Below are positions 22,811-31,852 of a stretch of 64,000 nucleotides of DNA, one piece after another. The notes beneath the pieces are model-generated. The model saw only the letters and a list, made by a program, of their open reading frames with translations. It made no database searches and had not been told where the DNA came from. The stretch lies in assembly GCF_022788695.1 (NCBI RefSeq), contig NZ_CP085154.1:620001-684000 (forward strand), written 5' to 3'. Each line of letters opens with the position of its first letter. Within the stretch, counting starts at the first letter, position 1. Source of the stretch: Pseudosulfitobacter sp. DSM 107133 (GTDB taxonomy: Bacteria > Pseudomonadota > Alphaproteobacteria > Rhodobacterales > Rhodobacteraceae). The position numbers and the translations under genes are program-made.

Positions 22811-23134
22811 TCATCTCTCGTTCACATCGCGGCGGCGGAAGATGATCCGGTTTTCGCCGTTGAAAATGAGTGGTTCAACGCCGTTCTTGTAGAGCTCGCG
22901 GCAGAGATTGGCGGGATCGCGTCGCAACTCGCGGGCAAGATCGGTAGCCGAGATGTATTGTTCGCCGAACGCTTCGACGGAGGCCTCATCGACCACCCGC
23001 CAGCGTTCTGAGGACCTTTTGGGCTTCGGAGCAGCACGCAAGTATCCTGCTTTCACCAGGTTGCGGATTGTTGCGGTATCGACCCCGAGCTTAGTCTTGT
23101 ATACGAGTTGGGCGTGCGCGGTTCGTCTAACCAT
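22811..23134 (-). CDS. TniQ-like / helix-turn-helix C-terminal fragment
   Basis: A 107-residue frame. KTKLGVDTATIRNLVKAGYL looks like a MerR- or TniQ-type helix-turn-helix, followed by EAFGEQYISATDLARELRRD and LFNGE-like strands ending FRRRDV. The order helix-turn-helix, F..QYIS...LA..L, then a final RR motif resembles the C-terminal part of TniQ proteins of Tn7/Tn5053-type elements. An in-frame TAG just upstream and the abutting ATPase remnant suggest the N-terminus was lost. Identity is tentative. Confidence 0.4.
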   Translation of the reverse strand: MVRRTAHAQLVYKTKLGVDTATIRNLVKAGYLRAAPKPKRSSERWRVVDEASVEAFGEQYISATDLARELRRDPANLCRELYKNGVEPLIFNGENRIIFRRRDVNER

Positions 23135-23149
23135 CGGACTTTGCTATTG

Positions 23150-24706
23150 CACTGCCCGGGCAGCCGCCAACAGGCCAGCCTGTGGCTGAACGAGCGCTTT
23201 GCCTTCGATGATGACAGCGATCAGGATGTATTTGAAACCTGTATCGACTATCTGAATTCGGAGAGTGTTAGCTCGCCGCCCGGCTTCTCGCCGCTAATAG
23301 TCCCTGGCAGTTGGCCGCTGCGTGACAGCTCGCCGCCACAAATCGCGCTTCCGTCGACTGTACTTGCATACACCACCGGCGACTTGCGTCCCTGGCGTTC
23401 GGTTTGGAGCCGAAATCAGCGTGCTGACGGATTACTGGAAGGTGGCGACGACTCGCAATACGACGAACGACCTGCAGGTTGGACTGCAACCCAAGAAAAT
23501 GCCATTCAAGCGGCGAGACAGGCTGGCGATAACCTTCCTCAACTAGCCGTGGACACGGGCAGCGCAGAGACTGATCTTTTCCGACGCCCAGTGCTGTTGG
23601 ACGCAACACTGCTAAAATGCTCATTGTTGGCAGTGGCCTTGCAGCAGTCCTTTGTTGAAGCGTCAGATGTTGAAGCGTCAGAAAATTCAGTTCGTATTGA
23701 AGCAGAAGCCAAAACCGCACTACCGCGTCGAAGTGACAACAACCAGGAGGCGCTTCAAGGACTGCTGGAGCGTGGCGGTTGGCATCACCTAGTTTCGGTC
23801 GCGTTCCGCTCACGTCTCCAATTACCTCAATGGGATCAGAAACTCTCTGAAACAGCCCATGATTGGTGGATGTGCGCGAGCGAGGTCATTGCGGAACCGC
23901 ACCCAGTGAACGTGCGCCGAATGTTGCTGTTCGATTTGAAACAGCCGTTCGATTCGCAGAAATTGAGCTTTGCCTCGGTTGCTGGCGACGAACTTCAGTC
24001 TTGCAACTCGCAGGGCGAAGCTTTGTGGACATTGTTGGGCGGTGCCAGTGACGCTAGCGCCTTTGACTTATTTGCCCGCCTGCTTGAACTGAATCAGGAG
24101 GGCTTGTTTGAAGACGTTTTATTGCGCTTACGTCGAGCTCCAGTGCCAGATCGCGAAGATGAAGAGAGCGTAAATGATGTTGGTGTTTTGCGATACGAAG
24201 AACTATCTGACGGCGAGCAAATGGTATTGGGGCGTATGGCGCTGTTCCATTTACTGCAGGGACAGAAGGACGCCTTGCTGCTGCTCGATGAGCCGGAAAC
24301 CCATTTTAATGACAAATGGAAGCGAGAAATTGTCGATATCATCGATGACGCCATTGGTCACACAGCCAACGATGTCTTGATCTCCACCCATTCGGCCATC
24401 GTGCTTTCGGATGTTTTTAACAACGAGATCGTGATGGTGCAAAAAACGGATGAAGGTTCCACTGCGCGCAACGTGGACGAACTCACTTTCGCCACCGACC
24501 CGAGTGCACTGATGATGACGGTGTTCGGTGCCGATGACAGCATTGGCAAACGCGCCCAGGAATTCATTGAGGGCAGGCTGCGTAAAACAACCGGTACAAG
24601 TGCCGAAATAGCCGATCTGGAGCGCCTGATTGCTCGAATGGGATCGGGCTTCTATCGCAGCGAGTTGCGCACATTGCTGAATGTCTGGCGGGGTGACGAT
24701 GCTTAA
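23150..24706 (+). pseudogene. Septu-like (PtuA-like) AAA ATPase, 5'-truncated
   Basis: About 500 residues of an ABC/SMC-type ATPase. The signature LSDGEQMVLGRMALF, Walker B LLLLDEPETHF and the switch His in LISTHSAIVL are all intact. The N-terminal Walker A region is absent: the frame enters at about LNERFAFDDDSDQDVFETC directly from TniQ-like sequence. A 15-base tandem duplication gives VEASDVEASE at about 23654-23683. The stop overlaps the HNH gene by 8 bases. The ATPase plus HNH pair resembles Septu and retron-associated PtuAB. Without Walker A it should not hydrolyse ATP. Confidence 0.65.
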
Positions 24707-25805
24707 ACCCATCCATCGAGTTGAGTGTTCTCCAGCGCTAGCTGCATGCCAGCGGTTGATGCAGCGTTTTGCGCTGTGGTTGTGTGATCCTGACACCGCT
24801 GATGCACAAATCAACCAACAAGGCTTGCAGCCCCCAGTTCTGGCAAGTGAGATCGAAGTGGATTGGTTGTGGAGTTTTCTTCAGCGTGTCGATGCAAGGC
24901 AAACGTTGCTACATCGTGCGCAAATTGTCGCCGCCCTGCCGCCCCCCCAGAAGGCCGTCTTAGTTACTTGGATACAAGCAGTCTCCACGCTTTCGGCACA
25001 GTTTCGGCCAGAGCCAATTCAATGGCCGGTCGAGTGCCCGATTCCAAGCCACACTGATTGGAAAGCATTTAAGGAGCTGATGGAGGCGTTTTACAAAGTC
25101 GGGTTTCGCAATGGCTTGCCATTCCTGCCGGATGGCACTCCAACGACCGTAGGTGGCGTGACTTATGCCCGTTATGTGAGCGAGTTCCGCGAAGCACACC
25201 GTCAGAGCACTAATCTCGAGGCCCGCGAGGTTTGTGTGCTGTGTGGTGGCCCGCTAGGACAGACTCCGGAAGTCGATCATTGGATTGCAAAGAGCGCATT
25301 CCCTTTGCTTAGTATTTGTGCTGAAAACTTGCTGCCGATTTGTGGGGATTGCAATTCACTGGCGAATAAAGGGCAAAAGCCTGTGCATTCAGATGGCAGC
25401 TTTACTGATTGGTTTCACCCCTATCTGAATCCAGGCAATGAGGCTATGCAAATTACCTACGAGCTGCACCCTAGGAGCTCCGTCCGCTGCGATGCTGCGA
25501 CACTTGTCGATCAACGCAAAGTCGCCAATATAGACGGCCTACTAAACCTGTCTTTGCGTTGGACGCGCGAATTCAAGGCGGAGTATAGCAAGCAGAAGGA
25601 CGTTCTGCTCAACAGGGCTAGACGTCGATTTGAGGCCGCCAAGCCCGGCTACTCACAAAACGAAATTCTTTTGTTCGTTGAGGAATGGGAGGCAGACTTG
25701 TTGCCTAGTGAACCGCACTACGAAGTGCGTAAAGTTCTGGCAGCGGCCTTAAAAGAACAAGCTCGACTCGCTGCTTGGCAGATCGAACTGAGTTTAGTGC
25801 GGTAG
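24699..25805 (+). CDS. HNH nuclease, Septu-like (PtuB-like) partner
   Basis: A 368-residue protein starting MLKPIHRVECSPALAACQRL; its ATG overlaps the ATPase stop (ATGCTTAA). The nuclease core is CVLCGGPLGQTPEVDHWIAK, then SAFPLLSICAENLLPICGDC and NSLANKG: two CxxC pairs bind zinc, and D-H plus Asn form the HNH site. The frame is intact, in contrast to its ATPase. In Septu, ATPase and HNH nuclease form one antiphage complex; here only the effector half appears complete. The codon use is less GC-rich than core genes. Confidence 0.75.
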   Translation: MLKPIHRVECSPALAACQRLMQRFALWLCDPDTADAQINQQGLQPPVLASEIEVDWLWSFLQRVDARQTLLHRAQIVAALPPPQKAVLVTWIQAVSTLSAQFRPEPIQWPVECPIPSHTDWKAFKELMEAFYKVGFRNGLPFLPDGTPTTVGGVTYARYVSEFREAHRQSTNLEAREVCVLCGGPLGQTPEVDHWIAKSAFPLLSICAENLLPICGDCNSLANKGQKPVHSDGSFTDWFHPYLNPGNEAMQITYELHPRSSVRCDAATLVDQRKVANIDGLLNLSLRWTREFKAEYSKQKDVLLNRARRRFEAAKPGYSQNEILLFVEEWEADLLPSEPHYEVRKVLAAALKEQARLAAWQIELSLVR

Positions 25806-25986
25806 CAGTAGAGAAGCTACCGAGTTGCCGTCAATTAGTTGAATTAGACCGGTCAACGATAGGTCCACCGGTGTAAGACTTCATTCTCCATTGTAGCCCT
25901 GTCAGGCTCTAGTGTCGCCCCAAGTGCATGTTCAGCGAATGATGTCGGGAGAAATTGCCGCGGTCTAGATTGCTGGCCCTGAGAGC

Positions 25987-26036
25987 GCCTGTGCGGTGCT
26001 GTAGGCGTGCAGGTCCCACTTCAGCACCGCACAGGC
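25987..26036. repeat. Perfect 15-bp inverted repeat (hairpin)
   Basis: GCCTGTGCGGTGCTG at 25987-26001 is followed by its exact complement at 26022-26036 with a 20-base loop. There is no T-run on either side, so it is not a standard terminator. It sits in the 312-base gap between the HNH nuclease and the gene at 26118. The rest of that gap holds no gene that I can support. Confidence 0.7.
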
Positions 26037-26117
26037 ATAGGCCGTGGGATCAGTCTACGTGCGATGCCGGGACTGCACAGGAAGGCCCCGGAGTTGGTTC
26101 CAGCGCCCCATTCGTGG

Positions 26118-26486
26118 TCACGCCTGCTTCGACTTTGCGAAGAGAACTTCGTCAACCTCGACCTCGAGCCAACCGCGCTCGCAATAGTAGTCAACATTGA
26201 TCAAGAAGTTCTTGAGAAGCTTCGGACGCACCGAGTGCGGCAGCTCGTGCCACTCGCCGCCACGCAGGACATCCAGAGTGAAGCCCTTAGTCTGATCGAA
26301 GCCATGCAGCTTTTGAAGAAGGCGGAAGAGATGGCCATAAAGCAGATCCTCGGCTTCAGGCCGACCATTATTAGGCAGGTTGATCCGCAGCCTGACCTCG
26401 TGAAGCGGATGCTTTGCAATCTGGAAGACCTCGCCGCTGAGGCGCTTAAGGCGGCGGATGGCGGGGAAGTTGATGATGTTCGACAT
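26118..26486 (-). CDS. Hypothetical island protein
   Basis: A 122-residue protein with GGAG 9 bases before the ATG. It begins MSNIINFPAIRRLKRLSGEV and has a middle YGHLFRLLQKLHGFDQTKGF and a C-terminal LKNFLINVDYYCERGWLEVE. It is mixed alpha/beta with no membrane segment and no recognised motif. It lies between the Septu-like locus and the tRNA. Confidence 0.55.
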   Translation of the reverse strand: MSNIINFPAIRRLKRLSGEVFQIAKHPLHEVRLRINLPNNGRPEAEDLLYGHLFRLLQKLHGFDQTKGFTLDVLRGGEWHELPHSVRPKLLKNFLINVDYYCERGWLEVEVDEVLFAKSKQA

Positions 26487-27152
26487 GATGCCGTCTCCAT
26501 TCTGATATGAGGACCTGCATCCGTGGCCCTAGATCTCGTGAATGAGCCAACATCCCGCTAAAGCGAGAATGCAGGCCCGGCTTAGATCCAGGTTCCTTAC
26601 CGAGGACGGATCCCCGGGGACATTTATCGTTGGTGGCATGAGGCCACCGCCCGTACCCCTAATATATGTGCTGTCACTGTCTCCGACAAGGAGGCAAGGA
26701 GGACGCGGTTCATGTCCTCTGGGAGTGAAGACCATCTGTTTCGCAAATTGGTCGGATTAGCTGGAGGTGTTCGAAGAGAAGCCCTACGCGACGAAATCTT
26801 CCGTAGTCGGCGTCCGAAATGCGATCGAGTATTTGGACAAGGTTTAGGCGGAAGCGCAATCTGGCCATAAAGCTCTTCAAACTCAGTCGGCAGGCAGATC
26901 AATCGGGTTTGGGTTTTCTCTAGCTCATAACGCCCAATCTTCAACAAAATGGAAAAACCATTGTCGTAAATGGAAGAGCTATGCGGCGCTTTTCATAACC
27001 AACGACATGTTAGGGCTGCGAGGCGATCAACACGCAATGGGCGTGGATCAAAGCAGCATAGATTTTCGCAAGGAAAACAGCACCTCTCCGCACAGGAGAG
27101 GCATTTGCTCTGACGAGAAAGGCAGAACTATCTGCTCCTTTTCAAAAAGGGA
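26487..27152. other. Island edge without a supported gene
   Basis: Six hundred and sixty-six bases next to the tRNA carry no gene I can support. The stretch 26934-26994 is a diverged copy of DNA at 22360-22418 (for example CTTCAAC/GAAAATGGAAAA followed by TCG and AAATGGAA). The rest looks like decayed mobile sequence. The 3' end of the tRNA faces this region. Confidence 0.5.
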
Positions 27153-27228
27153 TGGTGGAGCATAGCGGGATCGAACCGCTGACCTCCTGCATGCCATGCA
27201 GGCGCTCTCCCAGCTGAGCTAATGCCCC
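27153..27228 (-). tRNA. tRNA-Ala(GGC)
   Basis: On the minus strand the sequence starts GGGGCATTAGCTCAGCTGGG, has an anticodon arm with loop ATGGCAT (anticodon GGC), the T-loop GGTTCGATCCC, and ends GCTCCACCA with CCA encoded. Its 3' end points to the accessory region, a common integration site for islands. Confidence 0.95.
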
Positions 27229-27317
27229 ATCCTTGGCGACCCTCTTGGGTCCGTGCGCCGCTGATTAGGCGGTTTGGCGGGCGGGATCAAGCGAAAAGAT
27301 CACGCCTGCCAAAAGCT

Positions 27318-27650
27318 TTACAAATCGTCGTCGTCCGACGCCACGTCGGCGATTTCTTCCAGCGGAACTGTATCGTCGTCGTCATCGTCTTCGAGGATGT
27401 CATCATCCAGATCGACATCAACATCGCTGTCGTCATCGTCCAGTACCACGTCATCGTCGTCGTTATCCGCTGCTTTTGCCTTGGCCGTGACGGCGTCTTC
27501 GGCGTCGGCGGCAATCATGCGGGATTTGCTGGCGTCCAGCTCAACCACTTCGCCCGTGTAGGGGCTGACGATCGGGTTCTTGTTCAGGTCGTAAAACCGC
27601 TTGCCGGTGGTCGGGCAAAGGCGTTTCGTACCCCATTCTTCGTTGGGCAT
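27318..27650 (-). CDS. TIGR02300 family protein with acidic tail
   Basis: A 110-residue protein. The N-terminus PNEEWGTKRLCPTTGKRFYD then LNKNPIVSPYTGEVVEL is the alphaproteobacterial TIGR02300 signature, with one CP..GK zinc-ribbon-like turn. The C-terminal 50 residues are almost all Asp. Function unknown. GGGGA precedes the ATG at 27650. It marks the return to core chromosome directly after the tRNA. Confidence 0.88.
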   Translation of the reverse strand: MPNEEWGTKRLCPTTGKRFYDLNKNPIVSPYTGEVVELDASKSRMIAADAEDAVTAKAKAADNDDDDVVLDDDDSDVDVDLDDDILEDDDDDDTVPLEEIADVASDDDDL

Positions 27651-27757
27651 GGTGTCCCCTTTGAAATCTCTGTTGCATCTAGGCGATTCAGGGCAAGTGC
27701 CATATGGTGTGCCCGGAGTCAAAGCCTTCGTGATAAGTGGGTAAAGGAGCAGATAGG

Positions 27758-28450
27758 ATGGCCATGCATCTGTTGCAAGAAGGACCGCCTGTCGAGGTGG
27801 TTTTACGCCGGTCGGCGCGGGCGCGGCGGATTTCGTTGCGGGTGTCGTCCCTGGACGGGCGGGTGACCCTGACGCTGCCCAAAGGCGTGGCCGAACGCGA
27901 AGCGATGGCCTTTGCCCGTTCCAAGGAAGACTGGATTCGCGGCCATCTGCAGAGCCGTCTTGAGAACGTTGTCATCACCCACGGGGTCGAAGTGCCGCTT
28001 TTGGGTCAGTCGCGGCTGATTGTGCCGGGAGCCGGGCGGCGCGTCGTTGTGGGTGACAGTTCGATCACTGTGCCCGGCGCGCCTGAGCAAGTGGGCGCGC
28101 GCTTGCAGGCGCATCTGAAGGCGCTGGCGCGGACGCGACTGGCGGCGGCCTCTGATTTTTATGCTGCACGTTTGGGGCGGCCCTATCAGCGGATCAGCAT
28201 TCGCGACACCCGTTCGCGGTGGGGGTCCTGTTCGACACGCGGCACGCTGATGTATTCGTGGCGGCTGGTCATGATGCCCCAAACGGTGCTGGATTATGTC
28301 GCAGCGCACGAGGTGGCCCATCTGCAAGAGATGAACCACGCACAGGCGTTCTGGGACGCTGTGACACGCATCCACGGCCCCTACGGCGAAGCGCGTGCGT
28401 GGCTGCGTCAGCACGGGTCCGAATATCACCGCTTTCGTTTTGATGATTGA
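27758..28450 (+). CDS. SprT/YgjP-like zinc metallopeptidase (DUF45)
   Basis: A 230-residue protein. The metal site is HEVAHLQEMNHAQAFW (HExxH plus a later His), and the conserved RDTRSRWGSCSTRGTLMYSW precedes it, as in the YgjP/DUF45 family. The N-terminal half carries strands around RRSARARRISLRVSSLDG. Cellular substrate is unknown. Start ATG at 27758 follows GGAG; a GTG at 27737 also opens the frame. Confidence 0.85.
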   Translation: MAMHLLQEGPPVEVVLRRSARARRISLRVSSLDGRVTLTLPKGVAEREAMAFARSKEDWIRGHLQSRLENVVITHGVEVPLLGQSRLIVPGAGRRVVVGDSSITVPGAPEQVGARLQAHLKALARTRLAAASDFYAARLGRPYQRISIRDTRSRWGSCSTRGTLMYSWRLVMMPQTVLDYVAAHEVAHLQEMNHAQAFWDAVTRIHGPYGEARAWLRQHGSEYHRFRFDD

Positions 28451-28480
28451 CCGTTTCGAATTTTGTGATCACAAGGCGGC

Positions 28481-29131
28481 ATGACAACACCAGCACGCGC
28501 CACAGAAGTTACGCCAGCCGCCCATGATCGGGTCTATCGCCAGTTGCGCAGCCGAATCATGCATGGCGATATTCCCCCCGGTCAGGCGTTGACCCTGCGC
28601 GGGGTCGCAAAAGATTACGAGGTCAGCATGACGCCTGTACGCGAGGCGGTGCGCCGTCTGGTGGCCGAAGGGGCGCTGACGATGTCATCGTCGGGGCGCA
28701 TGGGCACGCCAGAGCTGTCCGCCGAGCGGATCGAGGAGCTGGCCGCCCTGCGCGCCCTGATCGAGGTCGAGCTGGCCAGCCGCGCCCTGCCGCGCGCGCA
28801 TATGGCGCTGATCGAGCGGTTGCAGACCATCAACGGTGCCGTGTCCGAGGCTGTGGCCCACCGCGATGCGGTTGGCTATATTCGCACCAATCTGGAGTTT
28901 CACCGCACGCTGTATCTGCGCGCCCAGGCGCCTGCGATGCTGGCGATGGCCGAAACCGTGTGGCTGCAAATGGGGCCGACAATGCGGGCGCTGTACGGGC
29001 GGCTGCGCCGGACCGAGCCGCCGCATTACCACAAGCTGATTATCGCGGCCTTGCGGGCGGGCGACGAGCCGGGATTGCGGCTGGCCGTTCGCACGGATGT
29101 GACGCAGGGCTTGCGGATGCTGGCGCGCTGA
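28481..29131 (+). CDS. GntR-family (FadR/FCD) transcriptional regulator
   Basis: A 216-residue regulator with an N-terminal winged helix (HDRVYRQLRSRIMHGDIPPG, then YEVSMTPVREAVRRLVAEGA) and an all-helical FCD ligand domain (EELAALRALIEVELASRAL, FHRTLYLRA, then the C-terminal HHKLI-type His region YHKLIIAALRAGD). It stands between the peptidase and accA. The metal/ligand and the target operon are not evident from the neighbourhood. Confidence 0.88.
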   Translation: MTTPARATEVTPAAHDRVYRQLRSRIMHGDIPPGQALTLRGVAKDYEVSMTPVREAVRRLVAEGALTMSSSGRMGTPELSAERIEELAALRALIEVELASRALPRAHMALIERLQTINGAVSEAVAHRDAVGYIRTNLEFHRTLYLRAQAPAMLAMAETVWLQMGPTMRALYGRLRRTEPPHYHKLIIAALRAGDEPGLRLAVRTDVTQGLRMLAR

Positions 29132-29179
29132 GCTGACAGGCGCGCCGCCAGCCAGTCCGTTGCGGTGGTGGCTGACGCC

Positions 29180-30142
29180 TTACGCCGCCAGCCCCTTGCT
29201 GCCCAAATCCAGAAACTTGCGACGGCGGTCGTTAATCAGCGCCTTGGCATCCATGCCTTTCAGGTCTTTCAGCATCTCTGCAATCGCCTTGCCGACCGAA
29301 TCAATCGCCTGGTGTGCGTGGCGGTGTGCGCCGCCCATCGGCTCGGGGATGATCTTGTCGATGACGCCCAGCTGCTTGAGATCCTGCGCCGTCAGCCGCA
29401 GGGCTTCGGCCGCTTCGCGCATCTTTTCGGCGTCTTTCCAAAGGATCGACGCGCAGCCTTCGGGGCTGATCACCGAATAGACCGCATGTTCCAGCATCGC
29501 GACACGGTTCGCCGTGGCAAAGGCCACAGCCCCGCCCGATCCGCCTTCACCAATCACCACAGAGACAACCGGCGTGCCGATTTGCAGCGATTTCTCGGTG
29601 GCCCGAGCAATCGCTTCGGACTGGCCGCGTTCTTCCGCACCCTTGCCGGGATAGGCGCCGGGCGTGTCCACCAGCGTAACGACAGGAAGGCCAAAGCGGC
29701 CCGCCAGATCCATCAGGCGGATTGCCTTGCGGTAACCCTCGGGGCGGGCCATTCCGAAATTGCGTTCGATGCGTGATTTGGTGTCGTTGCCTTTTTCATG
29801 GCCGATCACCATCACCGGCGTGTCGTTGAACCGAGCAAGCCCACCCATCACCGCATGATCGTCGGCAAAGTTGCGATCACCTGCCAGCGGCGTGTAATCG
29901 GTGAACAGGCGTTTGACATAGTCGATGCAATGGGGCCGCTCGGGGTGGCGCGCCACCAGACATTTGCGCCACGGCGTCAGCGACCCGTACAGATCCTGCA
30001 TCATCGCCTTGCCCTTGGCGTCCAGTGCTGCGGCCTCGGCGCTGGTGTCGGTGTCGGGATTGTTGCGGGCCATGGCGCGCAATTCTTCGGCTTTGCCTTC
30101 GATTTCAGCCAGTGGCTTCTCGAAATCCATATATTGAGTCAT
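29180..30142 (-). CDS. accA: Acetyl-CoA carboxylase carboxyltransferase subunit alpha
   Basis: A 320-residue protein, the usual length. It transfers carboxyl from biotin carboxyl carrier protein to acetyl-CoA, making malonyl-CoA for fatty-acid synthesis, together with AccD. Family blocks include [40 protein letters not shown] and [20 protein letters not shown]. The start at 30142 ([17 protein letters not shown]) matches the family; the frame extends upstream only by chance. Confidence 0.97.
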   Translation of the reverse strand: MTQYMDFEKPLAEIEGKAEELRAMARNNPDTDTSAEAAALDAKGKAMMQDLYGSLTPWRKCLVARHPERPHCIDYVKRLFTDYTPLAGDRNFADDHAVMGGLARFNDTPVMVIGHEKGNDTKSRIERNFGMARPEGYRKAIRLMDLAGRFGLPVVTLVDTPGAYPGKGAEERGQSEAIARATEKSLQIGTPVVSVVIGEGGSGGAVAFATANRVAMLEHAVYSVISPEGCASILWKDAEKMREAAEALRLTAQDLKQLGVIDKIIPEPMGGAHRHAHQAIDSVGKAIAEMLKDLKGMDAKALINDRRRKFLDLGSKGLAA

Positions 30143-30201
30143 CTGCTCGCTCCGCTTCGGCTTTGTCCGATATATGGCGGGGGTGGGCGGCGAATGCAAT
30201 C

Positions 30202-30795
30202 TTAGGGAAACAGGACCGGGTAAAGCGATGCGATCAGCAAGGCGGCCATGGTCCAGTTGAACGCCCTCAGCCGGGTGGGGTTCGTCAGGACGCGCGCCAT
30301 CTGTTGGCCCATTACCGTCCACAGGCTGACCGAGGGCAGGTTGACCGCGCCAAAGACCACCGCCACCAGTGCGATGGCCGCAAATGTGGTGTCCGGCGTA
30401 TAGGCGGATATGGCCGTCAGGGCCATCGCCCACGCCTTTGGATTGACCCACTGGAAGGCAGCGGCTTGCAGGAAGGTCATCGGCGTGCCCGTCGCCTCGC
30501 CCCGTTTGATCGGTGCGGCATTGGCAATTTTCCACGCCAGATAGCCAAGATAGAGGATCGAGGCGACCTTGAGCACCGTGTAGCTGACAGGGTAGGCGTC
30601 AAACACCTGCGCCAGTCCCATGCCCACGACGACCACCATCAGGACAAAGCCCAGCCCCACACCCAGCATGTGCGGCACCGTGCGTGCAAAGCCAAAATTC
30701 GCGCCCGACGCCATCAGCATCAGGTTGTTCGGCCCCGGCGTGATCGAACTCACCAGAGCAAAGGCCGCAAGGGCAAGGAGAATATCAACTGTCAT
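30202..30795 (-). CDS. LysE/RhtB-family amino-acid exporter
   Basis: A 197-residue inner-membrane protein with six probable helices. The N-terminal [20 protein letters not shown] is the LysE-family signature, and [19 protein letters not shown] is a second conserved block. It faces an Lrp-type regulator across 72 bases, the usual layout for a substrate-induced exporter. The exported amino acid is not deducible. Confidence 0.88.
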   Translation of the reverse strand: MTVDILLALAAFALVSSITPGPNNLMLMASGANFGFARTVPHMLGVGLGFVLMVVVVGMGLAQVFDAYPVSYTVLKVASILYLGYLAWKIANAAPIKRGEATGTPMTFLQAAAFQWVNPKAWAMALTAISAYTPDTTFAAIALVAVVFGAVNLPSVSLWTVMGQQMARVLTNPTRLRAFNWTMAALLIASLYPVLFP

Positions 30796-30826
30796 GCGCA
30801 ATGAATGACGTTGTATTGGCGGTTTG

Positions 30827-30867
30827 AAATTGCAAACTTGGTGCATAGTCACGGAGTTTTGCAATTT
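30827..30867. promoter_or_regulatory. Inverted-repeat operator between lysE-like gene and Lrp regulator
   Basis: AAATTGCAAA at 30827-30836 and its exact complement TTTGCAATTT at 30858-30867 lie in the divergent gap; centres are 31 bases apart, three helical turns. The second arm touches the regulator's ATG at 30868. This fits an Lrp/AsnC binding site that controls both genes. Confidence 0.6.
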
Positions 30868-31320
30868 ATGGCCAAGCTGGATTCAAAAAACGAACAGATA
30901 TTGCAAGAGCTGAGCCGCAATGGTCGGATCAGCAATCTGGAACTGGCCGACCGCGTGGGGCTGTCCCCCTCGGCCTGTTTGCGGCGGGTGCAGGAAATGG
31001 AGCGCAACGGCTTGATCAAAGGCTATCGCGCGGTGCTGGACCGCACGGCGCTGGGGACAGGTTTTGTCGCCTATATCGGTGTCGGCCTGCGCGATCACAC
31101 CAAGGCGGCGCAAGAGGCGTTCGAGCGTGCCATCGCCCGCGCGCCCGAGGTGCGTGAATGTCATAACACCACGGGCACCTACGAATATCTGTTGCGTGTC
31201 GAATGTGCCGATCTTCAGAGCTACAAGGCGTTTCACACCGACATGCTGGGCGACTTGCCGCAGGTGAATGCGATCACGTCATATGTGGTCATCGGCTCGC
31301 CCAAGGATGAACGGGCGTAG
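30868..31320 (+). CDS. Lrp/AsnC-family regulator
   Basis: A 150-residue protein: helix-turn-helix (NEQILQELSRNGRISNLELA, DRVGLSPSACLRRVQEMERN) and a RAM ligand domain (VAYIGVGLRDHTKAAQEAF, then ECHNTTGTYEYLLRVECADL). The start at 30868 was chosen because the family begins a few residues before DSKNEQIL. It is divergent from the LysE-type exporter, which it probably regulates in response to an amino acid. Confidence 0.9.
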   Translation: MAKLDSKNEQILQELSRNGRISNLELADRVGLSPSACLRRVQEMERNGLIKGYRAVLDRTALGTGFVAYIGVGLRDHTKAAQEAFERAIARAPEVRECHNTTGTYEYLLRVECADLQSYKAFHTDMLGDLPQVNAITSYVVIGSPKDERA

Positions 31321-31326
31321 TGTGCG

Positions 31327-31782
31327 TCAGTTGCTGGCCTGCGCCGCGATGGCGGCAAATGTCGCGTCCAGCTCTGTCGCGACGGGCTTGAGGTTGCTGC
31401 TGTAGGGCGCATAGATCGCAGAGGGCAGTTTATAGCTGAGCGTGGCCGTGCCGTCCGCATTCTCGGTGACATAGACGCGAATCGGCGCTTCGATCATCGC
31501 GTGGGAGTCGATGTTCAGGATCTGCACGGCCAGCGCATTGTTGAACAGGCCGATCACACGGTTGCCAGGGATGGTGATGCCTCGGGCGGCGGCGGCACCG
31601 GTGGGGCCGGCCTCGGTGACGACACCCATCTGATGCGCCTTGGCGGCTGTTTTCACGTCCGCAACCAGTTGGTCATAGGGTTTGGCGGTGCGGATTACGG
31701 TCCAGCCGTCACGCGGGGTGATGTCCGCGACCTCGGCGAAGGCGGGCAGGGACAGCATCAGCAGGGCAATCAGAAAACGCAT
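31327..31782 (-). CDS. Exported DUF302 domain protein
   Basis: A 151-residue protein with a signal peptide (MRFLIALLMLSLPAFA) followed by a DUF302 domain: DQLVADVKTAAKAHQMGVVT, GNRVIGLFNNALAVQILNID, and IEAPIRVYVTENADGTATLS. DUF302 proteins are small periplasmic or cytoplasmic folds of unknown function. Convergent with the Lrp gene, with only 6 bases between stops. Confidence 0.8.
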   Translation of the reverse strand: MRFLIALLMLSLPAFAEVADITPRDGWTVIRTAKPYDQLVADVKTAAKAHQMGVVTEAGPTGAAAARGITIPGNRVIGLFNNALAVQILNIDSHAMIEAPIRVYVTENADGTATLSYKLPSAIYAPYSSNLKPVATELDATFAAIAAQASN

Positions 31783-31852
31783 GGGGCCTCTCACGATAGG
31801 TGGAGGCCCCATTGAGGCACGAATGCGCCCCGCAAATCCAGTCACGAGCGCG

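Noticed and set aside
25955..26510. Plus-strand frames covering the 15-bp hairpin and the gene at 26118
   Set aside because: They have no ribosome site, run through the hairpin and oppose a minus-strand gene with a good start.
29180..30535. A 451-residue version of accA
   Set aside because: The extra 131 residues overlap the LysE-like gene in another frame and have no similarity to AccA; the true start is 30142.
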